Assembly: GCA_021153325.1 (NCBI GenBank)
Contig: JAGKTQ010000009.1
Location: forward strand, 11,823 to 75,822
Source of the DNA: Lachnospiraceae bacterium
Lineage (GTDB): Bacteria; Bacillota; Clostridia; Lachnospirales; Lachnospiraceae
DNA: 64,000 nt
Direction of reading: 5' to 3'
Part shown: positions 57,426 through 64,000 of the stretch, one piece after another
Layout of the letters: every line of letters starts with the position of its first letter
How positions within the stretch are numbered: position 1 is the stretch's first letter
The notes under the pieces: generated by a model
Seen by the model: the letters and a program-made list of their open reading frames with translations, nothing else
Databases searched by the model: none
What the model was told of the DNA's origin: nothing
Translations under genes and position numbers: made by a program

Positions 57426-58961
57426 ATGTTGAACGCAGAGGAAAGAAAAGCGAAAAGAGAAGCAAAAAGGGAAGAAAAGAAATTGGCACGCAGTGAAAAG
57501 CCGAAAATGGATAAAAAGAAAAAGAAGAAAATCATATGGGGCGCGATAGCTGCTGTTCTTGTTTTGTTTTTTCTCGTAAAGTCTGTATTTGCCAAAGATG
57601 CAGGAATGGTAGTTACGACTACAGAAGTAACAAAAGGAGATATTGAAGAATCTGTAAGTACAAGTGGTACGGTAGCAAGCGAAGAAGTAAAAACTTATTT
57701 TTCACAGATCAATGGGACGATCGCTACGTTAAATGTAAAACTGGGAGATGCGGTTGAAAGTGGTACACAGTTGATCGCATTTGATCAAAATAGCGCCCAG
57801 ACAGTAAAGCAGCAGGCGGATCTTCAGGCGCAGGCAAATGAAGGAAGTTATCAGAATTCGGTACAGCGCGCAAATGAGAATCAGGGAAAACTCTCAGAGG
57901 CAAATACAAATCTTGCTGTATTGGAACAACAGATAGCAGATGAAGAAAATTATATTAAAGAGCTGCAGGCACAATTAGATGAAGTAAAATCCGGTCTGGA
58001 TGCTTATTATAATCAGGCAGCAACCAATATTTCTATTTATGGAATTCAGCTTCAAACAGATTTGGAACAGGCGACCAGAGAAGGAAATCAGAGCGAAATA
58101 CAGCGCTTGGAGGAAGAGATTGAAAGAAACAATATTTCTGCACAACAGGTTTCCTATCAGCTTGGACAGTTGGCTAATGACAGCAGGATCAAAGAATTAG
58201 AAGATAAAATCGCGGAAGAACAGGATAAGTTGGCAGACTATCAGGAATACAAAGCAGAAATGGAAAGCCAGAAAGCATCTTCTGAGAGCGGTGTTCTAAA
58301 TTCTTATCAGAGAAGTGAGTTAGAAGCGAATTATGGCATTTCTACTTTGAGTGCAGAAGAAGCAGAGAAAGATTATGCTTATGCAACAGAAGGTGTTGCA
58401 GCAGAATTTAATGGAATCATTACAGAATTGACTGCAGTAGAAGGAGCGCCGGTAGTAGAGGGAACCAGTCTGTTAACTTTAGCAAACAGTGATAAAGTTA
58501 AGGTAGATATTTCTTTGACAAAATATGATTTAGAGAAAATTGCAGTAGGACAGAAGGCGACGATTACCGTTTCTGGGCATAGCTATGAAGGGGAAGTTGT
58601 TAAAATTAATAAAATGGCAACAACGAACAGTTCAGGAACAGCGGTAGTTGGTGCAGAAGTGCGGATCAACAATCCAGATGAGTACATTTTTCTTGGAGTG
58701 GAGGCAAAGGTAGAAATACATACACAAAGTGCGAGTCAGATATTAGTGCTTCCAGTAGAATGTGTAAACGCAGATAAAGATGGCGAATTTGTCTATGCAG
58801 TAGAAAATGGTATTGTTGTTAAAAAGACGGTCATCACAGGGATTTCTTCAGATACATACATTGAAATTAAAGAAGGACTTGCGGAAGGGGAACAGGTCAT
58901 TACTTCTGTAACAACAGATATTGTGGAAGGAATGGCGGTCACAGCAGTACCGGCTGAGTAA
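57426..58961 (+). CDS. MacA/HlyD-like membrane fusion adaptor
   Basis: The 511-residue protein has a highly basic N-terminus of about 35 residues, one membrane helix (about 38-57), a lipoyl/barrel-sandwich half (SVSTSGTVASEEVKTYF), a long coiled coil (about 125-300) and the second lipoyl half and beta-barrel domains. It links the ABC transporter to the outside in Gram-positive exporters. GGAGAT precedes the ATG. The very basic head could interact with the membrane or ATPase; this is not established. Confidence 0.9.
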   Translation: MLNAEERKAKREAKREEKKLARSEKPKMDKKKKKKIIWGAIAAVLVLFFLVKSVFAKDAGMVVTTTEVTKGDIEESVSTSGTVASEEVKTYFSQINGTIATLNVKLGDAVESGTQLIAFDQNSAQTVKQQADLQAQANEGSYQNSVQRANENQGKLSEANTNLAVLEQQIADEENYIKELQAQLDEVKSGLDAYYNQAATNISIYGIQLQTDLEQATREGNQSEIQRLEEEIERNNISAQQVSYQLGQLANDSRIKELEDKIAEEQDKLADYQEYKAEMESQKASSESGVLNSYQRSELEANYGISTLSAEEAEKDYAYATEGVAAEFNGIITELTAVEGAPVVEGTSLLTLANSDKVKVDISLTKYDLEKIAVGQKATITVSGHSYEGEVVKINKMATTNSSGTAVVGAEVRINNPDEYIFLGVEAKVEIHTQSASQILVLPVECVNADKDGEFVYAVENGIVVKKTVITGISSDTYIEIKEGLAEGEQVITSVTTDIVEGMAVTAVPAE

Positions 58962-58972
58962 AGGAGTGGACT

Positions 58973-60190
58973 ATGTCGCAATTATGGGAATACATAAAAA
59001 TTGCTTTGATGAACATTAAAAGCAATAAGGGACGTTCGGTTCTTACTATGCTTGGAATCATTATTGGTATTTCTTCAGTCATTATGATCATATCCATAGG
59101 TAATGGTGTGAAAAATGAGATTACCGGTGAATTGAATGATATGGCGGGAGGTCAAATCTACATTTATTCAGAGAGTAATGAAAATGGTGATTATATTGCA
59201 TTTGATGAGGAAGATTTTGAACTTTTGAAAGAAAAAGTAGAGCATATTAAAGCCATTACTCCTAATTATACTTTTATGGGAAATGTTCTTGCAAAGAAAG
59301 GACAATTTGAGGGATATGTTACCGGTGGTACGGAAGGATTAGAATTTTACAGTAATGATCCGATCATAAAGGGGAAATATTTTTCAGAAGGAGATTATTA
59401 TGCAGCCAATAAGGTATGCGTAATTACAGAAGCCAGTGCCATAAAGATGTTTGGAACAACGGATGTCATCGGTATGGAAATTGAAATTACTATTTATGGC
59501 ATTTCACAGGATTTTACAATTGTAGGTATCAGACAGGACAGTGCTTCTTCTATGCTGACAATGGGATATGTGGATGACTCAGTCAATATAGAGATCCCGC
59601 TTTCTGTATTAGGAAGCAGTTATGGATTTTATGTGGAAAGTGTAAATGAATTTTTGATCGTTGGTGATTCGGCAGAATATTCCACACAGATGGCGAAGGA
59701 ATGTGTCAGGGTTCTGGAAGCAAGACACAATGTCAGAGGAAAGGGATTAATTCTCATTGAAGATTTTAATAGTTATTTAACGCAGATTAATTCTGTGCTT
59801 GGATATGTTACCATATTTGTTGTATTTGTTGCTGCTATTTCGCTTTTGGTAGGCGGAATTGGTGTTATGAATATTATGCTCGTGTCGGTAACAGAAAGAA
59901 CGAGAGAGATCGGTATTCGAAAAGCGGTGGGAGCGAGAACAAAATCGATTCTTCTTCAGTTCTTGTCTGAGTCTGCGATTATTACACTGATGGGTGGTTT
60001 GATCGGAATTTTTATTGGCGTGTTGGGAGCATTTGGTATTTGCGGTTTGCTTGGATTTGCACCACAGGTAAAAGTGAGTACGGTGTTAGGCGCTTCCCTC
60101 TTCTCCTCGGCGGTAGGTATTTTCTTTGGAATTTATCCGGCAAAGAAGGCAGCAAGACTTAGCCCAATTGAAGCACTGCGACATGAATAA
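58973..60190 (+). CDS. MacB-type ABC permease
   Basis: The 405-residue permease has TM1 near residue 20-45 (GRSVLTMLGIIIGISSVIMI), a large outer domain of the MacB_PCD type and three C-terminal helices (FVVFVAAISLLVGGIGVMNIM, then RTREIGIRKAVGARTKSIL). With the ATPase and adaptor upstream it completes a MacAB-like exporter. Confidence 0.93.
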   Translation: MSQLWEYIKIALMNIKSNKGRSVLTMLGIIIGISSVIMIISIGNGVKNEITGELNDMAGGQIYIYSESNENGDYIAFDEEDFELLKEKVEHIKAITPNYTFMGNVLAKKGQFEGYVTGGTEGLEFYSNDPIIKGKYFSEGDYYAANKVCVITEASAIKMFGTTDVIGMEIEITIYGISQDFTIVGIRQDSASSMLTMGYVDDSVNIEIPLSVLGSSYGFYVESVNEFLIVGDSAEYSTQMAKECVRVLEARHNVRGKGLILIEDFNSYLTQINSVLGYVTIFVVFVAAISLLVGGIGVMNIMLVSVTERTREIGIRKAVGARTKSILLQFLSESAIITLMGGLIGIFIGVLGAFGICGLLGFAPQVKVSTVLGASLFSSAVGIFFGIYPAKKAARLSPIEALRHE

Positions 60191-60253
60191 AGAAGGCGTG
60201 TAAGGGGAAAAGGATGCCGTAGTCTGTAGTAGAAAATCGAATATTTAATAGGG

Positions 60254-60300
60254 AATAGGATAAAGGCGTGTCTTGCACTTTATCCTATTTTTTGTATAAT
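60254..60300 (+). terminator. Terminator with embedded promoter
   Basis: AATAGGATAAAG at 60254-60265 pairs with CTTTATCCTATT at 60278-60289, then a T-run. A promoter, TTGCAC at 60273-60278 and TATAAT at 60295-60300 (16 bases), overlaps the loop, 3' arm and T-run, so the site can end one transcript and start the next. Confidence 0.72.
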
Positions 60301-60345
60301 AGAATTAGGAAGACTACAATTTACAGAAAAAAGGAAATAGACAGA

Positions 60346-60825
60346 ATGAAAATGGAATTTGATGTAAAGATAGACGCGAAGGTTTTGTATGATTATATGC
60401 TGCACCATACTTACAATAGTGCGGCAGGGCTTTTAGGAACGATGGTAGGAGCTTTGATGATCGTAGCTTTCTCAATGGGACAGGGAGTTATTTTTTTGAT
60501 TGCAGGAATTGTAGTTCTGGGATATCTTCCTTGGACACTGTTCATAAAATCAAGGCAGCAGGCACTCATGACCCCTGCTTTTAAGAAACCGCTTCATTAT
60601 GTATTAGATGACGAAGGCATTACGGTATCACAGGATGATATGGAAGAAAAACAGGAATGGAGTCAGATGTACAAGGCAGTATCTACAGGAAAAAGTATTA
60701 TTGTATATACTTCTAAAGTAAATGCTTCCATTTTCCCGAAAAAAGATTTAGGTGAAAGTAAGGCGAAGGTGATAGAAATCATTTCTACCCATATGCCGCC
60801 TTCCAAAGTAAAGATTAGAGGATAG
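60346..60825 (+). CDS. YcxB-like membrane protein
   Basis: The 159-residue protein has two close membrane helices (about residues 28-62) and a C-terminal YcxB-like domain (LHYVLDDEGITVSQDDMEEKQEWSQM). Function unknown. ATG 60346 (or 60352) follows AAAGGAAA; the ORF's earlier ATG lies inside the preceding terminator. It precedes tsaE by 11 bases and is probably co-transcribed with it. Confidence 0.75.
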   Translation: MKMEFDVKIDAKVLYDYMLHHTYNSAAGLLGTMVGALMIVAFSMGQGVIFLIAGIVVLGYLPWTLFIKSRQQALMTPAFKKPLHYVLDDEGITVSQDDMEEKQEWSQMYKAVSTGKSIIVYTSKVNASIFPKKDLGESKAKVIEIISTHMPPSKVKIRG

Positions 60826-60836
60826 AGGCAAATACC

Positions 60837-61265
60837 ATGAGAGTTTATGAGACAAACAGTGCCAAAGAGACATTTGAATTAGGAAAACAGCTTGGGGAAA
60901 AGGCAGTGCCGGGACAGGTTTTTACTCTGATAGGAGATTTAGGAGTCGGCAAGACGGTATTTACCCAAGGGGTAGCAAAAGGATTGGGAATTACAGAACC
61001 AATCAGTAGTCCTACCTTTACGATCGTACAGGTTTATGAAGAAGGCAGATTACCGTTTTATCATTTTGATGTATACCGCATTGGCGATATTGAGGAAATG
61101 GATGAGATCGGATATGAAGATTATTTTTATGGAAATGGCATCTGCTTTATAGAATGGGCAAATCTTATAGAGGAAATCTTGCCTCAGAATTATACTTGCA
61201 TTACAATTGAAAAAGATTTGGAAAAGGGCTTTGATTATCGAAAAATAACATTTGAAGAAAAATAG
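60837..61265 (+). CDS. tsaE: tRNA t6A biosynthesis ATPase TsaE
   Basis: The 142-residue ATPase of the t6A37 tRNA modification complex shows a P-loop, GDLGVGKT, then SSPTFTIVQVYE and FHFDVYR (YHFDVYRI here) and FIEWANLIEEILP. It acts with TsaB and TsaD in threonylcarbamoyl transfer to tRNAs reading ANN codons. GAGGCA precedes the ATG. It is followed by tsaB and rimI; tsaD is not in this window. Confidence 0.95.
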   Translation: MRVYETNSAKETFELGKQLGEKAVPGQVFTLIGDLGVGKTVFTQGVAKGLGITEPISSPTFTIVQVYEEGRLPFYHFDVYRIGDIEEMDEIGYEDYFYGNGICFIEWANLIEEILPQNYTCITIEKDLEKGFDYRKITFEEK

Positions 61266-61300
61266 AAATAATTTGCTTGAAAGGCTCAGGTTTTTGAAAA

Positions 61301-62047
61301 ATGGAAAAAGACATAAAAATACTCGCATTGGATAGCTCTGGCTTGGTCGCTTCGGCAGCCGTTGTATGCGGAGAAGAATTGATTGCAGAATATACGATAA
61401 ACTATAAGAAGACACATTCACAGACCTTACTTCCCATGCTGGATGAATTGAAAAAAATGGTAGAACTTGATTTAGACAGTATGGATGCCATTGCAGTGGC
61501 AGCAGGTCCTGGTTCTTTTACTGGACTTCGTATTGGGTCCGCAACGGCAAAAGGATTAGGAATGGCACTTAACAAACCTTTGATCGGTGTGCCGACCGTG
61601 GACGGACTTGCATATAACCTTTATGGAACAGATAAAGTGATATGCCCGATCATGGATGCAAGAAGAGGACAGGTCTATACAGGAATTTATAAATTTGAGC
61701 GCCAGGATGATCGATTTGTTTTAAAAACAGTAAAGGAGCAGTGTGCAATTTCCATGGAAGAAGTCATTGCTATTTTGAATGAAGGAAAAGAAGAGGTCAT
61801 TTTCCTTGGTGATGGTGTACCGGTCTTTAAGGAAATGATCGCAGAGAAAATGACCATACCATATTCGTTTGCACCGGCACATATGAACAGACAGCGCGCA
61901 TCCAGTGTTGCGGTGCTTGGAGCCGAATATTACAAACAAGGGAAAATACAAACAGCCGCAGAGCATCAACCGGAATATTTAAGAATGTCTCAGGCAGAAC
62001 GAGAAAGACTAGAAGCAGAGGGACGGACAAATGGTAACATTTCGTAG
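61301..62047 (+). CDS. tsaB: tRNA t6A biosynthesis protein TsaB
   Basis: The 248-residue ASKHA-fold protein (ILALDSSGLVASAAVV, then AVAAGPGSFTGLRIGSATAKGLG) stabilises TsaD in the t6A complex. The ORF overlaps rimI by 17 bases. The start has a poor ribosome binding site (AAAGGCTCAGG). Confidence 0.93.
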   Translation: MEKDIKILALDSSGLVASAAVVCGEELIAEYTINYKKTHSQTLLPMLDELKKMVELDLDSMDAIAVAAGPGSFTGLRIGSATAKGLGMALNKPLIGVPTVDGLAYNLYGTDKVICPIMDARRGQVYTGIYKFERQDDRFVLKTVKEQCAISMEEVIAILNEGKEEVIFLGDGVPVFKEMIAEKMTIPYSFAPAHMNRQRASSVAVLGAEYYKQGKIQTAAEHQPEYLRMSQAERERLEAEGRTNGNIS

Positions 62048-62465
62048 GATGGAAGAAAAGGACGTAGATGCAGTAAGCAAGATAGAAGAGGCTACGTTTT
62101 CTATGCCATGGAGTCCGGCATCGTTTTTAGAAATGATTCAAAGTGATCATGCTTTTTTTATTGTAGCAGAAGAGGATGAAAAAATACTTGGCGCTTGTGG
62201 TGTTGTACAGGTACTTGATGAAGGAAACATAACCAATGTAGTTATGGCAGAAGAAAGCCGTGGAAAAGGAATCGGCACGGCAATGCTCACTTTTTTGATG
62301 GAAGAAGGAAAAAAGTATGGGATTACTGCCTATACTTTGGAAGTGCGGGTGAGTAATAACGTTGCAATTCATGTTTATGAGAAGCTGGGATTTGTCTCAG
62401 CCGGAATTCGGAAAAATTTTTATGAAAAGCCGAAAGAAGATGCGAATATTATGTGGAAGAGATAG
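62031..62465 (+). CDS. rimI: Ribosomal protein S18 alanine N-acetyltransferase RimI
   Basis: The 144-residue GNAT protein shows the acetyl-CoA loop VVMAEESRGKGIGTAML and LEVRVSNNVAIHVYEKLGF, as in RimI, which acetylates the N-terminus of S18. Its position after tsaB is the common gene order in Firmicutes. The ATG lies within tsaB. Confidence 0.92.
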   Translation: MVTFRRMEEKDVDAVSKIEEATFSMPWSPASFLEMIQSDHAFFIVAEEDEKILGACGVVQVLDEGNITNVVMAEESRGKGIGTAMLTFLMEEGKKYGITAYTLEVRVSNNVAIHVYEKLGFVSAGIRKNFYEKPKEDANIMWKR

Positions 62466-62517
62466 GAAGCAGCCACAGGAATTACCACTGTCTTTCAGAA
62501 AATTCCCAAGATATAAT

Positions 62518-62533
62518 AGAATAAAAATATTCT
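62518..62533 (+). promoter_or_regulatory. Short palindrome before zinc-ribbon gene
   Basis: AGAATA-AAAA-TATTCT follows a TATAAT hexamer at 62512-62517. There is no convincing -35 box at the usual distance. It could be a promoter with operator; support is weak. Confidence 0.4.
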
Positions 62534-62573
62534 AGTGAGCCTGCAAATTTACGGCAGGCAGATGGGAGCGGAC

Positions 62574-62822
62574 ATGAGAATTTATTTAGACACGAAAGAA
62601 ACGGAATTAGTTTCCGTGATTTGCAATTATTGCAAAAAGGAACTGCCGATAGAAAATGGAATTTTGAAAGCGGAAGCGATTCAGGTAAAACATAATTTTG
62701 GATATTTTAGTAAAAAGGATGGTCAGACAGAAACATTTGACCTTTGCGAAGAATGTTATAAAAGAATTACCAGTAAATTCCAGATCCCGGTAGAAAAAAA
62801 AGATATAACAGAGCTCTTATAG
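62574..62822 (+). CDS. Small protein with two CxxC motifs
   Basis: The 82-residue protein contains CNYC near residue 17 and CEEC near residue 63, a spacing that suits a zinc ribbon or rubredoxin-like knuckle. The intervening KAEAIQVKHNFGYFSKKDGQTETFDL is a beta-rich stretch found in clostridial hypothetical proteins. ATG 62574 follows GGGAGCG; earlier in-frame starts lack a ribosome binding site. Function unknown. Confidence 0.65.
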   Translation: MRIYLDTKETELVSVICNYCKKELPIENGILKAEAIQVKHNFGYFSKKDGQTETFDLCEECYKRITSKFQIPVEKKDITELL

Positions 62823-62842
62823 AGAGAAAATGGAGATATAAC

Positions 62843-63754
62843 ATGTTAGATATTTGCTTGCTTGGAACCGGAGGCATGATGCCCCTGCCATATCGATGGC
62901 TGACATCACTTATGGCACGATATAATGGAAAAAGTATATTGATCGATTGTGGTGAAGGAACTCAGATCGCCATGAAGGAAAAAGGGTGGAGTCCCAAACC
63001 TATTGATATTATATGCTTTACTCATTTTCACGCAGATCATGTCAGTGGACTGCCGGGAATGCTTCTTACTATGGGAAATGCAGAAAGAACAGAACCGCTT
63101 TTGATCATTGGCCCCAAAGGTTTGACTAGAGTAGTATCTGCACTTCGCGTGATAGCACCGGAGCTGCCTTTTGAAATAAAATGTGTAGAAATTACAGAAA
63201 ATGAGCAGAGTTTTGCCTTTGATGGTTTTCGAATTGAAGCTTTCCGCGTGAATCACAATGTGATCTGTTATGGTTACAACATCGTGGTAGAACGAAAAGG
63301 TAAATTCCAACTGGAGAGGGCTTTGGAGCTTGGAATTGAGAAGCAGTATTGGAATAGATTGCAAAAAGGCGAAACAATTGAAACGGGAAATGGCGTACTT
63401 ACACCAGATATGGTCATGGGAGAAGCAAGAAAAGGATTGAAGGTAACTTACTGTACTGATACAAGACCAACAGAAGGAATTGCTAAAAATGCAGTAGGTG
63501 CGGATCTGTTTATTTGTGAAGGTATGTATGGCGAGCCTGATAAGATAGACAAAGCAAAAGAGCATAAGCATATGACTTTTTATGAAGCAGCGAAATTAGC
63601 AAAGGCAGCAGATGTAGGTGAAATGTGGCTGACACATTACAGTCCTTCTTTAACATATGCGGAAGAATTTATGCCGGATGTGAGGAAGATTTTTCCGAGA
63701 GCAGTGGCTGGAAAAGATGGCAAAAGTGTTGAACTGAAGTTTAGCGAGGACTGA
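62843..63754 (+). CDS. rnz: Ribonuclease Z (MBL fold)
   Basis: The 303-residue metallo-beta-lactamase-fold protein shows LLGTGGMMPLPYRWLTS, the zinc motif THFHADHVSGLPG, VTYCTDTRPTEGI and WLTHYSPS. RNase Z removes 3' trailers from tRNA precursors. The variant start (GGMMPLPYR where classical RNase Z has SSGG-P-R) groups it with the clostridial 'MBL fold/RNase Z' branch, so another phosphodiesterase role is possible. GGAGAT precedes the ATG. Confidence 0.82.
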   Translation: MLDICLLGTGGMMPLPYRWLTSLMARYNGKSILIDCGEGTQIAMKEKGWSPKPIDIICFTHFHADHVSGLPGMLLTMGNAERTEPLLIIGPKGLTRVVSALRVIAPELPFEIKCVEITENEQSFAFDGFRIEAFRVNHNVICYGYNIVVERKGKFQLERALELGIEKQYWNRLQKGETIETGNGVLTPDMVMGEARKGLKVTYCTDTRPTEGIAKNAVGADLFICEGMYGEPDKIDKAKEHKHMTFYEAAKLAKAADVGEMWLTHYSPSLTYAEEFMPDVRKIFPRAVAGKDGKSVELKFSED

Positions 63755-63784
63755 AATAGGGTCATATAGGAAGGAGGCGTACAA

Positions 63785-64000
63785 ATGACAAAATTTAAAG
63801 GAACAAAAGGAATGCTGATTCTCATTATACTGGTATGTGCGGTAATTGGATATTACTATTACATTTCCAACAAAGAAGTGAAACCTTCTGTACAGGAAGA
63901 AAATGTAGAAATTACAGCTGTGCAAGAGGTGCTTTTGAGAAACTTGGAACGCGATTATCCTCCCACACCTAAAGAGGTCGTAAAATATTTTGCGGAAATT
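63785..64000 (+). CDS. Hypothetical membrane protein, cut by window end
   Basis: An open frame starts at ATG 63785 after AAGGAGGCG and runs to the last base (72 codons) without a stop. It begins with a membrane helix (about residues 9-28) and continues with NLERDYPPTPKEVVKYFAEI, a block I recall from Lachnospiraceae proteins of unknown function. The rest is outside the window. Confidence 0.7.
   Translation, partial: MTKFKGTKGMLILIILVCAVIGYYYYISNKEVKPSVQEENVEITAVQEVLLRNLERDYPPTPKEVVKYFAEI

Noticed and set aside
62906..63571. Minus-strand frame of 221 residues
   Set aside because: It is the shadow of the RNase Z gene on the other strand.
1..64000. CRISPR arrays, tRNA or rRNA genes
   Set aside because: I found no regularly spaced repeat array and no cloverleaf or rRNA-like sequence when reading both strands; an automated scan would be needed to exclude a single tRNA.

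Overview
The window looks like chromosome from a low-GC, motile, Gram-positive anaerobe of the Clostridia, most likely a member of the Lachnospiraceae. The grounds are AT-rich DNA with AGGAGG-type ribosome binding sites and TTGACA/TATAAT promoters, a flagellin with a SigD-type promoter, RibU under an FMN riboswitch, DUF4860 and pseudopilin genes, and several small gene families (AIM24 pair, the 78-residue 'polya polymerase' protein) that I associate with that family. I see no tRNA, rRNA or CRISPR array.

Layout. (1) 1-9.9 kb is accessory DNA: a Y-family polymerase followed by a truncated LexA and a truncated tyrosine recombinase, two paralogous AAA/DUF4143 ATPases, a complete AbiE-type toxin-antitoxin operon with palindromic operators, a three-part scar (mobile-element ORF fragment, toxin-like fragment, IS256 end), and a flagellin on the minus strand. 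(2) 10-19.9 kb is mostly core: an amino-acid ABC transporter, a kinase-like gene, a DUF2975/HTH/membrane-protein operon, a MATE pump, two tandem AIM24 proteins and threonine aldolase. (3) 20-30.5 kb is an envelope module: a minus-strand cluster of degenerate GGDEF protein, ECF sigma factor, membrane protein, transglutaminase-like lipoprotein, PilC/GspF platform protein and four pilin-like proteins. Facing it are a small membrane protein, a PilZ protein and a 1020-residue surface protein. (4) 30.6-35.3 kb is the str operon (rpsL, rpsG, fusA, tuf). (5) 35.5-37.6 kb is an inserted-element remnant: Abi_2/HEPN protein, XRE repressor, excisionase-like protein and a truncated integrase. (6) 37.9-51.5 kb holds peroxide-defence genes, an oxidoreductase, a two-component system with its ABC transporter and hydrolase, a binding-protein/chemoreceptor pair, and an MBOAT plus SGNH O-acylation pair. 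(7) 51.5-64 kb is membrane proteins, Tex, the FMN riboswitch with ribU, a MacAB-like exporter, the tsaE-tsaB-rimI operon, a zinc-ribbon protein, RNase Z and a gene cut by the window end.

The most interesting signals are regulatory or modular. First, matching TTCATA-N5-TTCATA boxes with identical spacing to the -10 box stand upstream of the response regulator and of the ABC transporter operon, which predicts the regulon directly. Second, an acidic IEEE..PLA motif is shared between a 92-residue membrane protein and the end of the giant surface protein two genes away. Third, each of the two DUF4143 ATPase genes has its promoter bracketed by a private repeat, and one of these pairs is inverted and could be an invertible promoter. 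Fourth, a pseudopilin cluster with its own sigma factor lacks the assembly ATPase. Fifth, the excision/repressor genes have a phage-like divergent operator region.

All functional calls rest on motif recognition by eye; no database search was possible.
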